Shown here piece after piece: positions 44,106 to 53,427 of a DNA stretch of 64,000 nt (within the stretch, counting starts at the first letter, position 1; every line of letters begins with the position of its first letter). The DNA lies in assembly GCA_963736685.1 (NCBI GenBank), contig CAVTPZ010000015.1, positions 176,287 through 240,286 of the forward strand, read 5' to 3'. Origin of the DNA: DASUPK01 sp963736685 (GTDB lineage: Bacteria; Actinomycetota; Thermoleophilia; Solirubrobacterales; 70-9). The position numbers were made by a program, and so were the translations under genes. The notes beneath the pieces were generated by a model, which saw only the letters and a program-made list of their open reading frames with translations, was not told the origin of the DNA and did no database searches.

Positions 44106-45149
44106 TCACCCGCTTGGAGCGGGTTGCGCTGAGCGGAGAGAACGCGTATAGAGGATCCGGGCGACGAGGCCAGCCGGCAGGTAGAGCCAGTAGTTGAAGA
44201 GCCGGTATGCGAGCGTTGCCAGCACGGCATCGCCGCCGTTCACGCCGATCAGTGCGAGTGTGCCGGTGAGGCTTGCCTCGACCACGCCGAGCCCGCCGGG
44301 CGTGAGCGGGAGCTGCCCGAGAAGCGATGTCGCCGCGTAGGCGACGAGCACCAGCCCGGCGTTCGGGTGCGCGCCCACAGCGGCTAGGGCGAAGACGAGC
44401 GTGAGATAGTCGAACACCCATTTGCCGGCCGCAGCGAGCAGCGCCTGCCACCAGTTACTGCCCACGGCCTCGGCGACGGCGGTGCGTTGGGCGAGCAGTC
44501 GCCCGGGAAGATCCTGCACGGGCTGGGAGCGCCGCCTCAGCTTTTTGATGGTCCACTGCGCCCCTCGTCCCACGGCGGTCAGGAAGCGGTCGCCGCTGAA
44601 TGCGAAATAGCCGATCAGCACAATGCCCAGCAGCAGCACCGCGGAGACCCACGCCGCCGCCAGCAGCTTCGCGGGCACGGCCACGCCCAGCACCACCAGC
44701 GGCAACGCCAGAACGTTGATGAGCAGCAGCGTGCCGAACACGATCGCCGAGGCGGCGGTGAGGCCGGACGCCGCGCGGGCGGGCGGGACCCCCTCCTGCG
44801 ACAGCATCTCGAACTGCAGCGCAGCCGAAGTGGCGGCACCTCCAGGCAGGAGCTCGCTCACCGCGTTACCGACCAGGTACGAGCGCAGGAATGGTCCCCG
44901 GCGACGCTCCCCCGTGGCGATCCGCTGCACCGCGCACATGCAGACGAGGCTCGCGCTCTCGGTCATGGCCATCACCGCGAACCAGCCGGGCTCGATGTCG
45001 CGCAGGCGCGGCCAGCCGCCGAGCACCTCACCGAGCTTGGGCGCGAGTCCGTAGAGCGCCAGCCCGGCGACGGCGACCGCCAGCAGGCGCTTCAGGATCG
45101 CGCCGCGAGTGATCCGCCGATGCTCGCTGGGGGCCGGGGCCACGGTCAT
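44106..45149 (-). CDS. Lysylphosphatidylglycerol synthase TM-region/UPF0104-type membrane protein
   Basis: A 347-residue polytopic membrane protein from ATG 45149 (GGAG six bases upstream), with about seven helices. Family landmarks are SELLPGGAATSAALQFEMLS and AATSLLGQLPLTPGGLGVVE, the conserved loops of the flippase-like LPG_synthase_TM family. It lacks the GNAT-type synthase domain of MprF, so it is probably a lipid flippase or regulator. Confidence 0.87.
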   Translation of the reverse strand: MTVAPAPSEHRRITRGAILKRLLAVAVAGLALYGLAPKLGEVLGGWPRLRDIEPGWFAVMAMTESASLVCMCAVQRIATGERRRGPFLRSYLVGNAVSELLPGGAATSAALQFEMLSQEGVPPARAASGLTAASAIVFGTLLLINVLALPLVVLGVAVPAKLLAAAWVSAVLLLGIVLIGYFAFSGDRFLTAVGRGAQWTIKKLRRRSQPVQDLPGRLLAQRTAVAEAVGSNWWQALLAAAGKWVFDYLTLVFALAAVGAHPNAGLVLVAYAATSLLGQLPLTPGGLGVVEASLTGTLALIGVNGGDAVLATLAYRLFNYWLYLPAGLVARILYTRSLRSAQPAPSG

Positions 45150-45359
45150 ACATTCTCCTGGCGATCCTCCGGTTGCCACGGTTCTCGGGGCTCTCGCTTG
45201 GCACCCGCCGATCGCCTATAGCCGGTCAATCCGGTACCACGGGTGCTCGGCGGACAGAGTGCTGCTTTGCATGAACGGCGCCACTCCGTGGCGAGATACT
45301 GCGTAGGTGATGATGTGCCATCTGGTCTTGAAATTCCGAACGTCGAGCTGCTCACGCGG

Positions 45360-45839
45360 ATGAACGCCGCCGCGCCGATCCTCATCGGTTACGACGGCTC
45401 CGACACGGCGCGTCGGGCTGTCCACGAAGCCGCCGAGCTCTTCGGCTCCCGCCGAGCACTGGTGGTGACCGTGTGGGAGCCCGGTCTTGCATACGAGACC
45501 AGCGCGATGACAGCGGACCCGACGGGCCTGGGGCCGGAACCAGTGGATTCTGCAGCCGCGCAGGAGGTTGACGACGCGTCTCAGGCTCACGCCGATCGCG
45601 TCGCAGAGGATGGGGCTGCGCTGGCGAAGTCCCTCGGACTTCAGGCCGAGGCGCTCGCCGTGGCCGATGAGGGCAACGTGGCCGACGCGATTGTCGAGCT
45701 GGCCGGCAAACGAGACGTGGCTGCGATCGTCGTCGGCTCCAGGGGATTGAGCGGGCTTCGGGCAAGGTTGGAGGGCAGTACCTCAAACGCAGTTGCGAAG
45801 CACGCCTCGTGCCCCGTCGTCCTGGTTCACGAGGATTGA
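45360..45839 (+). CDS. Universal stress protein (UspA family)
   Basis: A 159-residue single-domain Usp from ATG 45360. The N-terminal strand is PILIGYDGSDTARRAVHEAA and the ATP-binding signature G-x2-G-x9-G-S is perfect in VVGSRGLSGLRARLEGSTSN. It probably binds ATP and acts in stress signalling. A longer upstream frame shows no Usp similarity. The 210 bases before it hold no recognised feature. Confidence 0.92.
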   Translation: MNAAAPILIGYDGSDTARRAVHEAAELFGSRRALVVTVWEPGLAYETSAMTADPTGLGPEPVDSAAAQEVDDASQAHADRVAEDGAALAKSLGLQAEALAVADEGNVADAIVELAGKRDVAAIVVGSRGLSGLRARLEGSTSNAVAKHASCPVVLVHED

Positions 45840-45864
45840 GCGCCTTCGCCGTCGAGTTACGAGG

Positions 45865-46976
45865 GTGCCCCGGCAACAACCCCTTTTCGCCGCCGCAGAA
45901 CCCGTCCTGCCACGAACGTACTCTGCGGGACGCGTGACGGAGATCCTCTACGGGCTCCAGGGCGAACAGCGACAGCGCGTGGCGGCGCTGCGCAAACGTG
46001 GGGACTTCTTCTGGCTTGACGCTTCGCTGAGCGAGACGGGCCTCGACGATCTGGTCGATGCTCTGGACATTCCCGAGCGCGCCGCGCGGGCCCTGGTGGG
46101 CTACGGGGAGGCCGACGAGCCCTCGCGAAAGTTCCACGCGGACGGCCAGCACGTCATCTTCGTCTTGACCTGTTATCTCGCGTCGGCGGAGGGGGCGCCG
46201 GAGGCCCCACAGCGCCTGCGGCCCGTCGAGGTTCACGTTCTGGTAAGCGGCGAGTACCTGTTGACGCTTCACCAGGAGCGCGCGTCGCTCCCCGAGGTGC
46301 TCGCCCCGGACGTGCCGGAGGGACGAAGCAGGAAATATGTCGTCTACTCGGTCCTCGACTCGATTGTGGCCACCGGCTTCGATGCGCTCAACGAGTTCGA
46401 TTTGGTGCTGGACGACCTGGCGATGAAGTCGACCGAAATCCGCGGCGGTCGCGTACGGATGGAGACGCTGCGGGGAATGATTTCCGGGCTCGGGAGAATG
46501 AGGCGCCGAGCTGCCCCGCAAGGGGGCCTCTTGGAGCGGACCGGATGGAGATCGAACGGCTCCCGGGCTTGCAGGCGGACGAGGAACGCTACTTCGAACG
46601 CTTAGGCGATCAGGTGAACCGCTTGGTGGACGCGATCAACGCCGCGGGGGCCGAAATGGCGTCCGTTATCGACCTGCGGCTGAACGAGACCTCGTACTGG
46701 CTGACCGTCGTTGCGACCATCTTCCTGCCGCTCACCTTCGTCACCGGATTCTTCGGCATGAATTTCGACTGGATGATCGCTCAGATCGACACGCAGCTTG
46801 CCTTCTGGTTGCTGGGAGTGGGCACGGTCCTTGTGGCAGCGCTGCTTGGGTGGGGCCTGTTCGTCGTGCGCGGATCGCCGGTCGAAGAGGACCCGGAAGC
46901 CGAGGACGCCGCCCACAGCTCCCCCGAGACCTGGAGAGCCCGCTCGAGCAGGTCCCGCGGCAACCGTAGCCGTTGA
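45865..46976 (+). pseudogene. corA: CorA-family magnesium/cobalt transporter, frameshifted near 46545
   Basis: N-terminal cytosolic domain: FFWLDASLSETGLDDLVDAL, HVLVSGEYLLTLHQERA, DSIVATGFDALNEFDLVLDD. At about 46545 one base appears lost; the next frame continues EIERLPGLQADEERYFERLG and the two C-terminal helices with the signature Gly-Met-Asn (FVTGFFGMNFDWM). Corrected length is about 370 residues. The exact start is uncertain; GTG 45865 is used. It forms a pentameric divalent-cation channel if intact. Confidence 0.83.
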
Positions 46977-47105
46977 CAAGGTCTTGCTCGGTCGGCTGAT
47001 CTGTCTCTGTAAACCGAGCCGGCCTGAATCACCCAGATTGGATGATGCTGGGTCACCAGATTTGCTCTTACGGTCGGCGGGCAAACACACTCGAAGGAGG
47101 TTGAC

Positions 47106-47549
47106 ATGGCTGCATCGGACCAATTGACGGCTCTATCAGACAGGTTGGGTGAGCTTTCGGCTCGGGCCAATGAGGCGAAGAACCGCGCCGCAGAGGCGCG
47201 GGACAAGAAGAAGGGGGACCTTGAAAACGACGTCGCGACCGTGCGCGACTCTGCTCAGGCCCAGTCCAAGAGGCTCGGCGAGTCTGTGGACACGGGCAAG
47301 GACAAGATCTCGGCCTCGTGGAGCGATGTGCAGCACGCGTGGAACCAGCATGTCGCGAAGGTCCGAGAGGACATCGAGGCGAAGAAGGCCGAGCACGATG
47401 TCCATCGTGCCGAGCGGCGTGCCGATAGGAGAGTGGACGACGCGGAGGTCGCCATTGAGTTCGCCTACAGCGCGATCGAGGAAGCCGAGTACGACGTGCT
47501 CGAGGCACAACTGGCACTGGACGAGGCGGCCGAGCTCTCAGCAACCTGA
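47106..47549 (+). CDS. MAASD-type coiled-coil protein, copy B
   Basis: A 147-residue, highly charged, Ala-rich helical protein without membrane segments: MAASDQLTALSDRLGELSAR, then DVQHAWNQHVAKVREDIEAK and FAYSAIEEAEYDVLEAQLAL. GAAGGAGG precedes the ATG. The upstream 60 bases resemble those before copy A (GATCACC/ATCACCC, TGGATGA), possibly a shared promoter region. The fold suggests a long antiparallel coiled coil; function unknown. Confidence 0.8.
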   Translation: MAASDQLTALSDRLGELSARANEAKNRAAEARDKKKGDLENDVATVRDSAQAQSKRLGESVDTGKDKISASWSDVQHAWNQHVAKVREDIEAKKAEHDVHRAERRADRRVDDAEVAIEFAYSAIEEAEYDVLEAQLALDEAAELSAT

Positions 47550-47557
47550 CCACCTAC

Positions 47558-47600
47558 TTGAGTGGCGCGGGGCCAGAACTCGACTCCGCGCGCCACTCAA
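47558..47600 (+). terminator. Hairpin terminator after coiled-coil gene copy B
   Basis: TTGAGTGGCGCG pairs with CGCGCCACTCAA (12 pairs, 19-base loop), beginning 8 bases after the stop and followed by TTTC. Confidence 0.7.
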
Positions 47601-47645
47601 TTTCAGCCGGCACGCGACAGCGTTGCGTCATCGCCTGTTCGCTGG

Positions 47646-47710
47646 TCGGCTCATGCTCAACCGCACCTCCCGCATTTCCCACCACGGAACGCAAGCAAAG
47701 GAGGAAGGAA
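47646..47710 (+). promoter_or_regulatory. Conserved 5' leader of DUF7144-like gene copy B
   Basis: Shares CTCAACCGCA, CGCATTTCCCACCACGGAAC, GCAAGCAAAGGAGGAA with the leaders at 41302 (minus) and 54667. The last part is the ribosome binding site. Confidence 0.5.
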
Positions 47711-48112
47711 ATGGAAGCATCCAGATCAATCTCGGAGAGAGAGCCGTCAGACTGGGCGATCTTCGCCGGTATCGTCCTGGTGCTCGTCGGCTCACTCGAT
47801 GCACTCTGGGGACTGGCGGCGATCCTCGAACACAAGAACGTGATCGTCGGCGGCAACGGGGTGATCATCTCCAATGCCACGACCTGGGGCTGGGTCTATC
47901 TGATCCTGGGTTCGCTCGTGGCTCTGACGGGGGTGGGGCTGTTTGCCCGCAGCGACGCGGCGCGCTGGGCCGCGGTCTTCTTCGTCTCCCTGAACGCGAT
48001 CATGCAGATCGTCTGGTTCCCCGCCGCACCGCTCTGGGCGTTCCTGATCATCGGCCTCGACGTGTTGATCCTCTACGGGCTGACGGAGGGCTGGAACGAG
48101 GACTGGGACTAG
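47711..48112 (+). CDS. DUF7144-like four-helix membrane protein, copy B
   Basis: 133 residues, almost identical to copies A and C; it differs mainly at the N-terminal ten residues and in a few helix positions (HKNVIVGG, IMQIVWF). Helices and the GWNEDWD end are as in copy A. It follows coiled-coil copy B with a terminator between them, so it probably has its own promoter in the conserved leader. Confidence 0.85.
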   Translation: MEASRSISEREPSDWAIFAGIVLVLVGSLDALWGLAAILEHKNVIVGGNGVIISNATTWGWVYLILGSLVALTGVGLFARSDAARWAAVFFVSLNAIMQIVWFPAAPLWAFLIIGLDVLILYGLTEGWNEDWD

Positions 48113-48129
48113 GCCCGACAGCTTCCGAG

Positions 48130-48159
48130 GGGCGGTCCGCATCTTGCTGCGGGCCGCCC
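48130..48159 (+). terminator. Hairpin terminator after DUF7144-like gene copy B
   Basis: GGGCGGTCCGC and GCGGGCCGCCC form an 11-base stem with one G-T pair and an 8-base loop, 17 bases after the stop. It is the same design as the hairpins at 40852 and 55151. Confidence 0.7.
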
Positions 48160-48280
48160 TGCAGCCGCCGGAATCGGTTGAGATTCGCCGCTTTGGCGCA
48201 GAAGCTGCCGAAACCTGTTTGCTTGTGCGGACAAGGCCGGACGTACTAGCTTGGAGTCGAGTCACGACCGAAGGGAAACG

Positions 48281-49696
48281 GTGCCGACGACTCGAATCAC
48301 CCCGAGCGAGCGAAAGGCCGCGGGCAAGGCGGCGCGGTCGAGGGTTCCGCGCTCGGGTCACGGGGACTGGCAGCCGAGCCCGGATCGCCCCGATCCCGTT
48401 GAGACCCTCGAGCGCCAGGACGCGACCCGCGTGCCCGAGCTCGTCCCGATCCGGCACGGGCGGATGCTCGCGTCGCCGTTCAGCTTCTATCGCGGAGCCG
48501 CCGCGATCATGGCCGCCGATCTGGGCGCCGTCCCGAACACCGGCCTCGAGGTCCAGCTCTGCGGCGACGCGCACCTCTCGAACTTCGGTGCCTTCATGGC
48601 GCCCGACCGCCGCCTGATCTTCGACATCAACGACTTCGACGAGACCTTTCCCGGGCCGTTCGAATGGGACGTCAAGCGGCTTGCGGCAAGCTTCGCCGTC
48701 GCGGCTCGCTACCTGGGCTTCAAGTCGGGGAAGCGGCAAAAGGTCGTGGCGACAGCGGCGCGCGAGTACCGCAAAGAGATCAGGAGACTGGCGTCGATGC
48801 GCGACCTGGACATCTGGTACTCGCGGGTCGACGTCGACACCGTCGAGCATTTCCGCTCTGGCCTGGCCGCGAACCGGGGCAAGCAGTTGGACCGCACAGT
48901 CGCCAAGGCGGAGCGCAAGAACAGCCTGCGGGCGCTCGACAAGCTCACCCGGCCCGACGGCGACTCCCTGCGCATCATCAGCGACCCGCCACTGATCGTC
49001 CCGATCGCAGAGCTCGCGGAGGAGGAGGGCATCAAGATCGACCTGAAGCCGCTGCTGGAGGGCCTGATCGAGGAGTACCGCCGCAGCGTGCACCCCGACG
49101 TCCGCCGCCTCGTGGACCGCTACCACTACGTCGATGCTGCGCACAAGGTCGTCGGGGTCGGCAGCGTGGGAACCCGGTGCTGGATCGCGCTGATGCTGGG
49201 CCGGGACGAGGAGGACCCACTCTTCCTCCAGGTGAAAGAGGCAGGGCCGTCGGTGCTCGAACCCTATGCCGGTCACCAAGGCTTCAGGCACCAGGGCCGG
49301 CGGGTCGTCGAAGGACAGCGGCTGATGCAGGCGGCAAGCGACATTCTCCTCGGCTGGTTGACGGGCCCGGGACTGGTGGGCCAGGGGCTTGGCCGCGCGA
49401 GCAAACGTGAGTTCTACGTTCGGCAACTCTGGGACGGCAAGGGCTCCGCGGAGATCGAGCGATTCGACGTCAAGGGCATGAAGGTCTACGCCACGCTGTG
49501 CGGCGGGACGCTGGCGCGCGCACATGCCCGCTCGGGGGATCCGATCGAGATCGCCTCCTACCTCGGCGGCGGCAAAGGCTTCGACCGCGCCATCGCGGAC
49601 TTCTCTGAGGCCTATGCGGACCAGAACGAGCAGGACTTCGAGGCCTTCTCGGCCGCCGCGGACTCGGGGCGGATCGAGGCTCGGGCCGACCTCTGA
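48281..49696 (+). CDS. DUF2252 family protein (kinase-like fold)
   Basis: A 471-residue cytosolic protein from GTG 48281 (GAAGGGA upstream; TTG 48251 is less likely). DUF2252 landmarks: SPFSFYRGAAAIMAADL, CGDAHLSNFGAF, LIFDINDFDETFPGPFEWDV, RLMQAASDILLGW and YVRQLWDGKGSAEIE, ending CGGTLARAHARSGD. The GDAHLSNFG and DFDE strings resemble the catalytic loop and metal Asp of aminoglycoside-kinase-like folds, so phosphotransfer is possible. The family role is unknown. Confidence 0.92.
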   Translation: MPTTRITPSERKAAGKAARSRVPRSGHGDWQPSPDRPDPVETLERQDATRVPELVPIRHGRMLASPFSFYRGAAAIMAADLGAVPNTGLEVQLCGDAHLSNFGAFMAPDRRLIFDINDFDETFPGPFEWDVKRLAASFAVAARYLGFKSGKRQKVVATAAREYRKEIRRLASMRDLDIWYSRVDVDTVEHFRSGLAANRGKQLDRTVAKAERKNSLRALDKLTRPDGDSLRIISDPPLIVPIAELAEEEGIKIDLKPLLEGLIEEYRRSVHPDVRRLVDRYHYVDAAHKVVGVGSVGTRCWIALMLGRDEEDPLFLQVKEAGPSVLEPYAGHQGFRHQGRRVVEGQRLMQAASDILLGWLTGPGLVGQGLGRASKREFYVRQLWDGKGSAEIERFDVKGMKVYATLCGGTLARAHARSGDPIEIASYLGGGKGFDRAIADFSEAYADQNEQDFEAFSAAADSGRIEARADL

Positions 49697-49699
49697 GCA

Positions 49700-49774
49700 A
49701 GCGAGCTCAACGGACCACCTCCTCGAGGCCCTCTGCGACGATGAGCCGCGCGGCCGCCTCGACCAGCGCGAGGG
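49700..49774 (-). repeat. Duplicate of the GH15 gene 3' end
   Basis: About 75 bases here match the bases around the stop of the GH15 gene (51080-51152) with only a handful of differences. On the minus strand they read ALVEAAARLIVAEGLEEVVR and stop at 49707. They have no gene body of their own: the transporter gene ends just to the right. This is a leftover of a duplicated or deleted GH15 copy. Confidence 0.8.
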
Positions 49775-49800
49775 GCTTCAGCAGGCGGCCACCGCTCGGC

Positions 49801-51009
49801 TCAGGTCGGTATCCCGAAGACTGCTACCACGGCCATCGCCAACGCGATGCCGGTGAAGAAGGCGACCCAGGCCCACCGCTCGGCCCGCCAGGCGAGCCGC
49901 CCGGCGATCAACGCCTGCGACAGGTAGTAGGCGGCGAACACCCTGGAGGCCAGCGCCACTACCGAGCTGACGTCGGTGATCAGCACGACAAGAATCGCCG
50001 GGACCAAGAACAGCGGGAAGGTCCACTTCCTGGGCAACCGATCGCCGACCTGCCGGGCGAGCATCTCGGTCCGGGTCTCGGTGTCGTTCACGATCGCCGA
50101 CAACTGGCTGCCGAGCGCCGCGGCCATGATCAGGAACGGCAGAAAGGCGCTGACCTGCTTGGAGACTTCGAAGATCGCCGTCACGTTGTTGGGAGCCTTG
50201 ACGGTGGCGAAGAGGATCAGCGAGAAGGCGACGAAGAGGACGTAGACCGCCGACGAGATGTACTGAGCGGAGCGCATCGTCTTGACCCGCCGCTCGGCGG
50301 AGAAGTAGGCGCCGATGTAGCGGGAGGACTCGAACCCCTGGACGAGCACGAAGAGCCCGAGCAGCTTGCGGAACGCCTCATCGTTGTCGGGGGCGTTGAA
50401 GTGGGGCAAGTCGAAGTCGCCGCCGACCAGCCGCTGGACGTTGTAGGCGGCGAAGGCGACCAGGACCGCGACGATCGCCGACAGATTGAAGGCCGTGGTC
50501 TTGTTGCCCAGGTCGTTGAGCGCCAACAGGCCCTTGGCGAAGCCGTAGATCGTGAGGATGCCGAGCAGCGCTGCGGCGGTAGCGGTGACGAGTCCGGGCG
50601 AGTAGAGGTCGCCCAACGGCAGCCACACCAGCGTCATCAGCAGCTGGGCGTAGTAGCCGACGTTGACCACCGAGGCGGCCAGCAGCGCCCAGACCGCGAA
50701 GGAGTTCCACCTGTGCAGCGGATCGGGCTTGCCGATCAGCGGCTCGTAGTTGCTGATGTTGTAGGAGATCGCGAAGCCGGTGAGGATCGCGAGCAGGCAG
50801 AGCCCGAGCATGGCCCAGGTGGCGTCGTAGCCGAACAGGAGGATGATGACCGGCGAGAAGACGATGAAGCCGACGTCCATGATCTCGGCGAGGGGCACCA
50901 CCGTCGCCTTGTAGGTTCCCGACTCCTGGATCTTCGGCCGGTAGAGGAGCCAGGCGAGTCCGGCCAGGGTGAGGACCGCGACGATGCTGTTAAACAGCCC
51001 GGCGCTCAT
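49801..51009 (-). CDS. Multipass membrane transporter (APC-superfamily-like), unassigned
   Basis: A 402-residue protein with about eleven membrane helices: SIVAVLTLAGLAWLLYRP, EIMDVGFIVFSPVIILLFG, ATWAMLGLCLLAILTGFAIS, VWALLAASVVNVGYYAQLLM, through to WVAFFTGIALAMAVVAVFG. Unwound-helix candidates (GLFVLVQGFESSRYIG) recall APC-fold transporters. No specific family is recognised. It lies between the GH15 gene and the duplicate of that gene's end, on the same strand. Confidence 0.65.
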   Translation of the reverse strand: MSAGLFNSIVAVLTLAGLAWLLYRPKIQESGTYKATVVPLAEIMDVGFIVFSPVIILLFGYDATWAMLGLCLLAILTGFAISYNISNYEPLIGKPDPLHRWNSFAVWALLAASVVNVGYYAQLLMTLVWLPLGDLYSPGLVTATAAALLGILTIYGFAKGLLALNDLGNKTTAFNLSAIVAVLVAFAAYNVQRLVGGDFDLPHFNAPDNDEAFRKLLGLFVLVQGFESSRYIGAYFSAERRVKTMRSAQYISSAVYVLFVAFSLILFATVKAPNNVTAIFEVSKQVSAFLPFLIMAAALGSQLSAIVNDTETRTEMLARQVGDRLPRKWTFPLFLVPAILVVLITDVSSVVALASRVFAAYYLSQALIAGRLAWRAERWAWVAFFTGIALAMAVVAVFGIPT

Positions 51010-51085
51010 CTCTCAGCTACGCGGCGAATGCCAGTCCGCGCTCGTCAGGCCATGTGGAGGGCAAGGCACACGCCGACGAGCGAGC

Positions 51086-52990
51086 TCAACGGACCACTTC
51101 GTCGAGGCCCTCTGCCACGATGAGCCGCGCGGCCGCCTCCACCAGCGCGAGGTGCGAGAAGGCCTGCGGGAAGTTCCCCAGGTGCCTGCCGCTCTCGACG
51201 TCGAACTCTTCCGCATACAGCCCAAGTGGAGATGCGGCCTTCACGAGGCGCTCCATCAGCTCTCTCGCCCGGGGCGTCTGGCCCACGATCGCCAGCGCCG
51301 ACACCAGCCAGAAGGAGCAGATCATGAAGCTCCCCTCCTTGCCCGACAGTCCGTCGTCGGTCTGGTCGGTGCGGTATCGCAGCACGAATCCGTTCTCACT
51401 CAGCTCGTCTGCGACCGCGAGCACGGTGGCACGCAGCGTTGGATCGTCGCCCGGCAGGAACCCGAAGATCGCCGCCAGGAGCGTCGAAGCATCGAGCGCG
51501 TCGGTTTCGTAGTGCTGGCGCAGGACCCCGCGCTCGTCGACCCCGTGCTCGAGGATGTCCGACTTGATCTCCGAGCCCGTCTGTGCCCAGCTCTCGGCGA
51601 GCGCCGCTTCTCCGCGTATGTTCGCGAGTTCGGCTGCGCGGTCGAGCGCGACCCAGCACATCAGCTTTGACGAGACGTAGTGCCGCGGCTTGCCGCGCGC
51701 CTCCCAGATCCCCTGGTCGGGTTGACGCCACACCGCTTTCGCGCACTCAGCCTGGGCCTGCACGAGCGGCCACAGGCGCCGCGGAATCCGCCGGCTGCGG
51801 ACGCTATGCAGCAGGACCGAGTCGAGCGCGGCCCCGTAGACGTCGTTCTGCCGCTGGTCGAAGGCCCCGTTGCCGATGCGGACAGGGCGTGCGCCGGCGT
51901 AGCCGGACAGGTCCTCGCGCACCGATTCCGTCAGATCCCGGCGACCGTCGATCCCATACATGATCTGCAGGCCGCCATCGTCGTTGCGGTCGAGGTCGGC
52001 GATGAACTGCATGAACTCGTCCGCCTCCCAATCGAGCAGCAGGTAGTGCAACGCCCGCAGAAGGAAGGTGGAGTCGCGGATCCAGGTGTAGCGGTAGTCC
52101 CAGTTCCGCTCCCCGGCGGGTGTCTCCGGCAGCGAGGTGGTGAGCGCCGCGATGGTCGCGCCGGTCGGCATGTACGTGAGGCCCTTGATCGTCAGCGCCG
52201 ACCGCTGGATCAGCGGGCCGAGCTCGTGGTCGGGGATCGCCGCGCGCGCGAGCCAGTCACGCCAGAACCTCGTCGTGGCCTCGAGCTGCCCGGCGGCCTC
52301 CTCGACGGTGGTCGGGACACGTGCTTCCTCGCTCCAGGCGAGCGCGCAGTAGACCGTCTCGCCGGCGCGCAGGACGTGGCGGGCCCGAGCCCGGCCCTCC
52401 TCGATGCCGAGGAGCATGTCGGTCTGCAGCCGGAGTGCCTGCTCGGCCCCTGTCGCATCGGCTCGATGCCGATCTTCGCTCAGCGTCCACTCGCCGGGAA
52501 GGCGGCCATAATCGAACCCGGGCTCGCACACGAGGTCGATCTCGACCGTTCCGTCGATGCACCTGGCGGTCCGGACGAGCGCGTGGTCGGCATCCTCGTC
52601 GGACGGCGGCCGGGTGTGGGGCGTGACCGTATCCTCCCCGCGGCGGGGTCCCATCGTCAGCGCGTCGCGAACGACCACCCAGCCCGTGGACGTCTTCCAC
52701 GACGTTACGAGTGAGTTGGTCCCCGGCTCATAGATCCGGTCGCTGGGGACGTTGATCCCGAACGGAGCGAACCGGAAGCCGCCCGCGCCGCGGTCGAGCA
52801 GCGCGCCGAAGACGCTCGGCGCGTCGAAGCGCGGGACGCACAGCCAGTCGACCGTGCCGTCCGGGGCAACAAGCGCGCCCGTGTGGCAGTTGGAAAGGAA
52901 GCCGTAGTTGGCGATCGGCGTGAACGGCGACGGCGCTGCCGCGCTTTGCGGCATCTCGGCGTCCTGCGGCGTGGCGGCTTCCACGCTCAT
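51086..52990 (-). CDS. Glycoside hydrolase family 15 protein (glucoamylase/trehalase-like)
   Basis: 634 residues from ATG 52990. N-terminal beta domain: PIANYGFLSNCHTGALVAPD, DWLCVPRFDAPSVF. The (alpha/alpha)6 barrel has NWDYRYTWIRDSTFLLRAL, the first catalytic Glu in PDQGIWEARGKPRHYVSSKL and the second in LYAEEFDVESGRHLGNFPQA. There is no signal peptide, so it acts in the cytosol, on trehalose or maltodextrins. The frame is open farther upstream, and ATG 53167 has a perfect AGGAGGGG; that start would add 59 Arg/Pro-rich residues. Confidence 0.92.
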   Translation of the reverse strand: MSVEAATPQDAEMPQSAAAPSPFTPIANYGFLSNCHTGALVAPDGTVDWLCVPRFDAPSVFGALLDRGAGGFRFAPFGINVPSDRIYEPGTNSLVTSWKTSTGWVVVRDALTMGPRRGEDTVTPHTRPPSDEDADHALVRTARCIDGTVEIDLVCEPGFDYGRLPGEWTLSEDRHRADATGAEQALRLQTDMLLGIEEGRARARHVLRAGETVYCALAWSEEARVPTTVEEAAGQLEATTRFWRDWLARAAIPDHELGPLIQRSALTIKGLTYMPTGATIAALTTSLPETPAGERNWDYRYTWIRDSTFLLRALHYLLLDWEADEFMQFIADLDRNDDGGLQIMYGIDGRRDLTESVREDLSGYAGARPVRIGNGAFDQRQNDVYGAALDSVLLHSVRSRRIPRRLWPLVQAQAECAKAVWRQPDQGIWEARGKPRHYVSSKLMCWVALDRAAELANIRGEAALAESWAQTGSEIKSDILEHGVDERGVLRQHYETDALDASTLLAAIFGFLPGDDPTLRATVLAVADELSENGFVLRYRTDQTDDGLSGKEGSFMICSFWLVSALAIVGQTPRARELMERLVKAASPLGLYAEEFDVESGRHLGNFPQAFSHLALVEAAARLIVAEGLDEVVR

Positions 52991-53427
52991 CCTGTCGCCC
53001 ATTCGCCGGCGACGAAGCTGATCCGGACGAGGTCGAGCGGGTCGCGGAGGATCGGTGCCATCGCCCAGGAAGCCTCGTTTCGACCAGGCCTTCGCGCGCG
53101 CCCCACCGCCGCGGCGGCCGCTGTCCGGCCGCTGACGCACGTCACCGCTTGGGCCAGGCGCGCTCATCTGTAGCCCCTCCTCCATATCACCGAAGGGTCG
53201 CGACGATCGGGGTGACCGGTCGTCACTCATTTCGCGTGATTCGCTGAATCGCGTTCTCAAAGATGCCCTTTTGCAGGCACTTCATGCCGGAGAGGGACCC
53301 GCACGCTCCTCAAGGACGCGGATCGCACCGATCCGCGGGCGCCACCGCCGCCGAGCACCAGCGACACGCTGGTGGGCATGGGCAATTCACCAGCCTACCT
53401 AGCAGCCGATCACGTATCCCCGCTCTT
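52991..53427. other. Gene-poor stretch upstream of GH15
   Basis: No conserved gene is seen. It contains the alternative GH15 start (ATG 53167, minus) and a 24-codon minus-strand frame, MAPILRDPLDLVRISFVAGE onward, from 53061 whose stop overlaps ATG 52990 as ATGA; it could be a leader peptide coupling GH15 translation, or chance. The promoter of GH15 should lie around 53180-53260. Confidence 0.4.

Noticed and set aside
47792..49525. 577-codon minus-strand frame
   Set aside because: It is antisense to DUF7144-like copy B and DUF2252, both with clear family motifs, and its own translation shows no recognisable domain.
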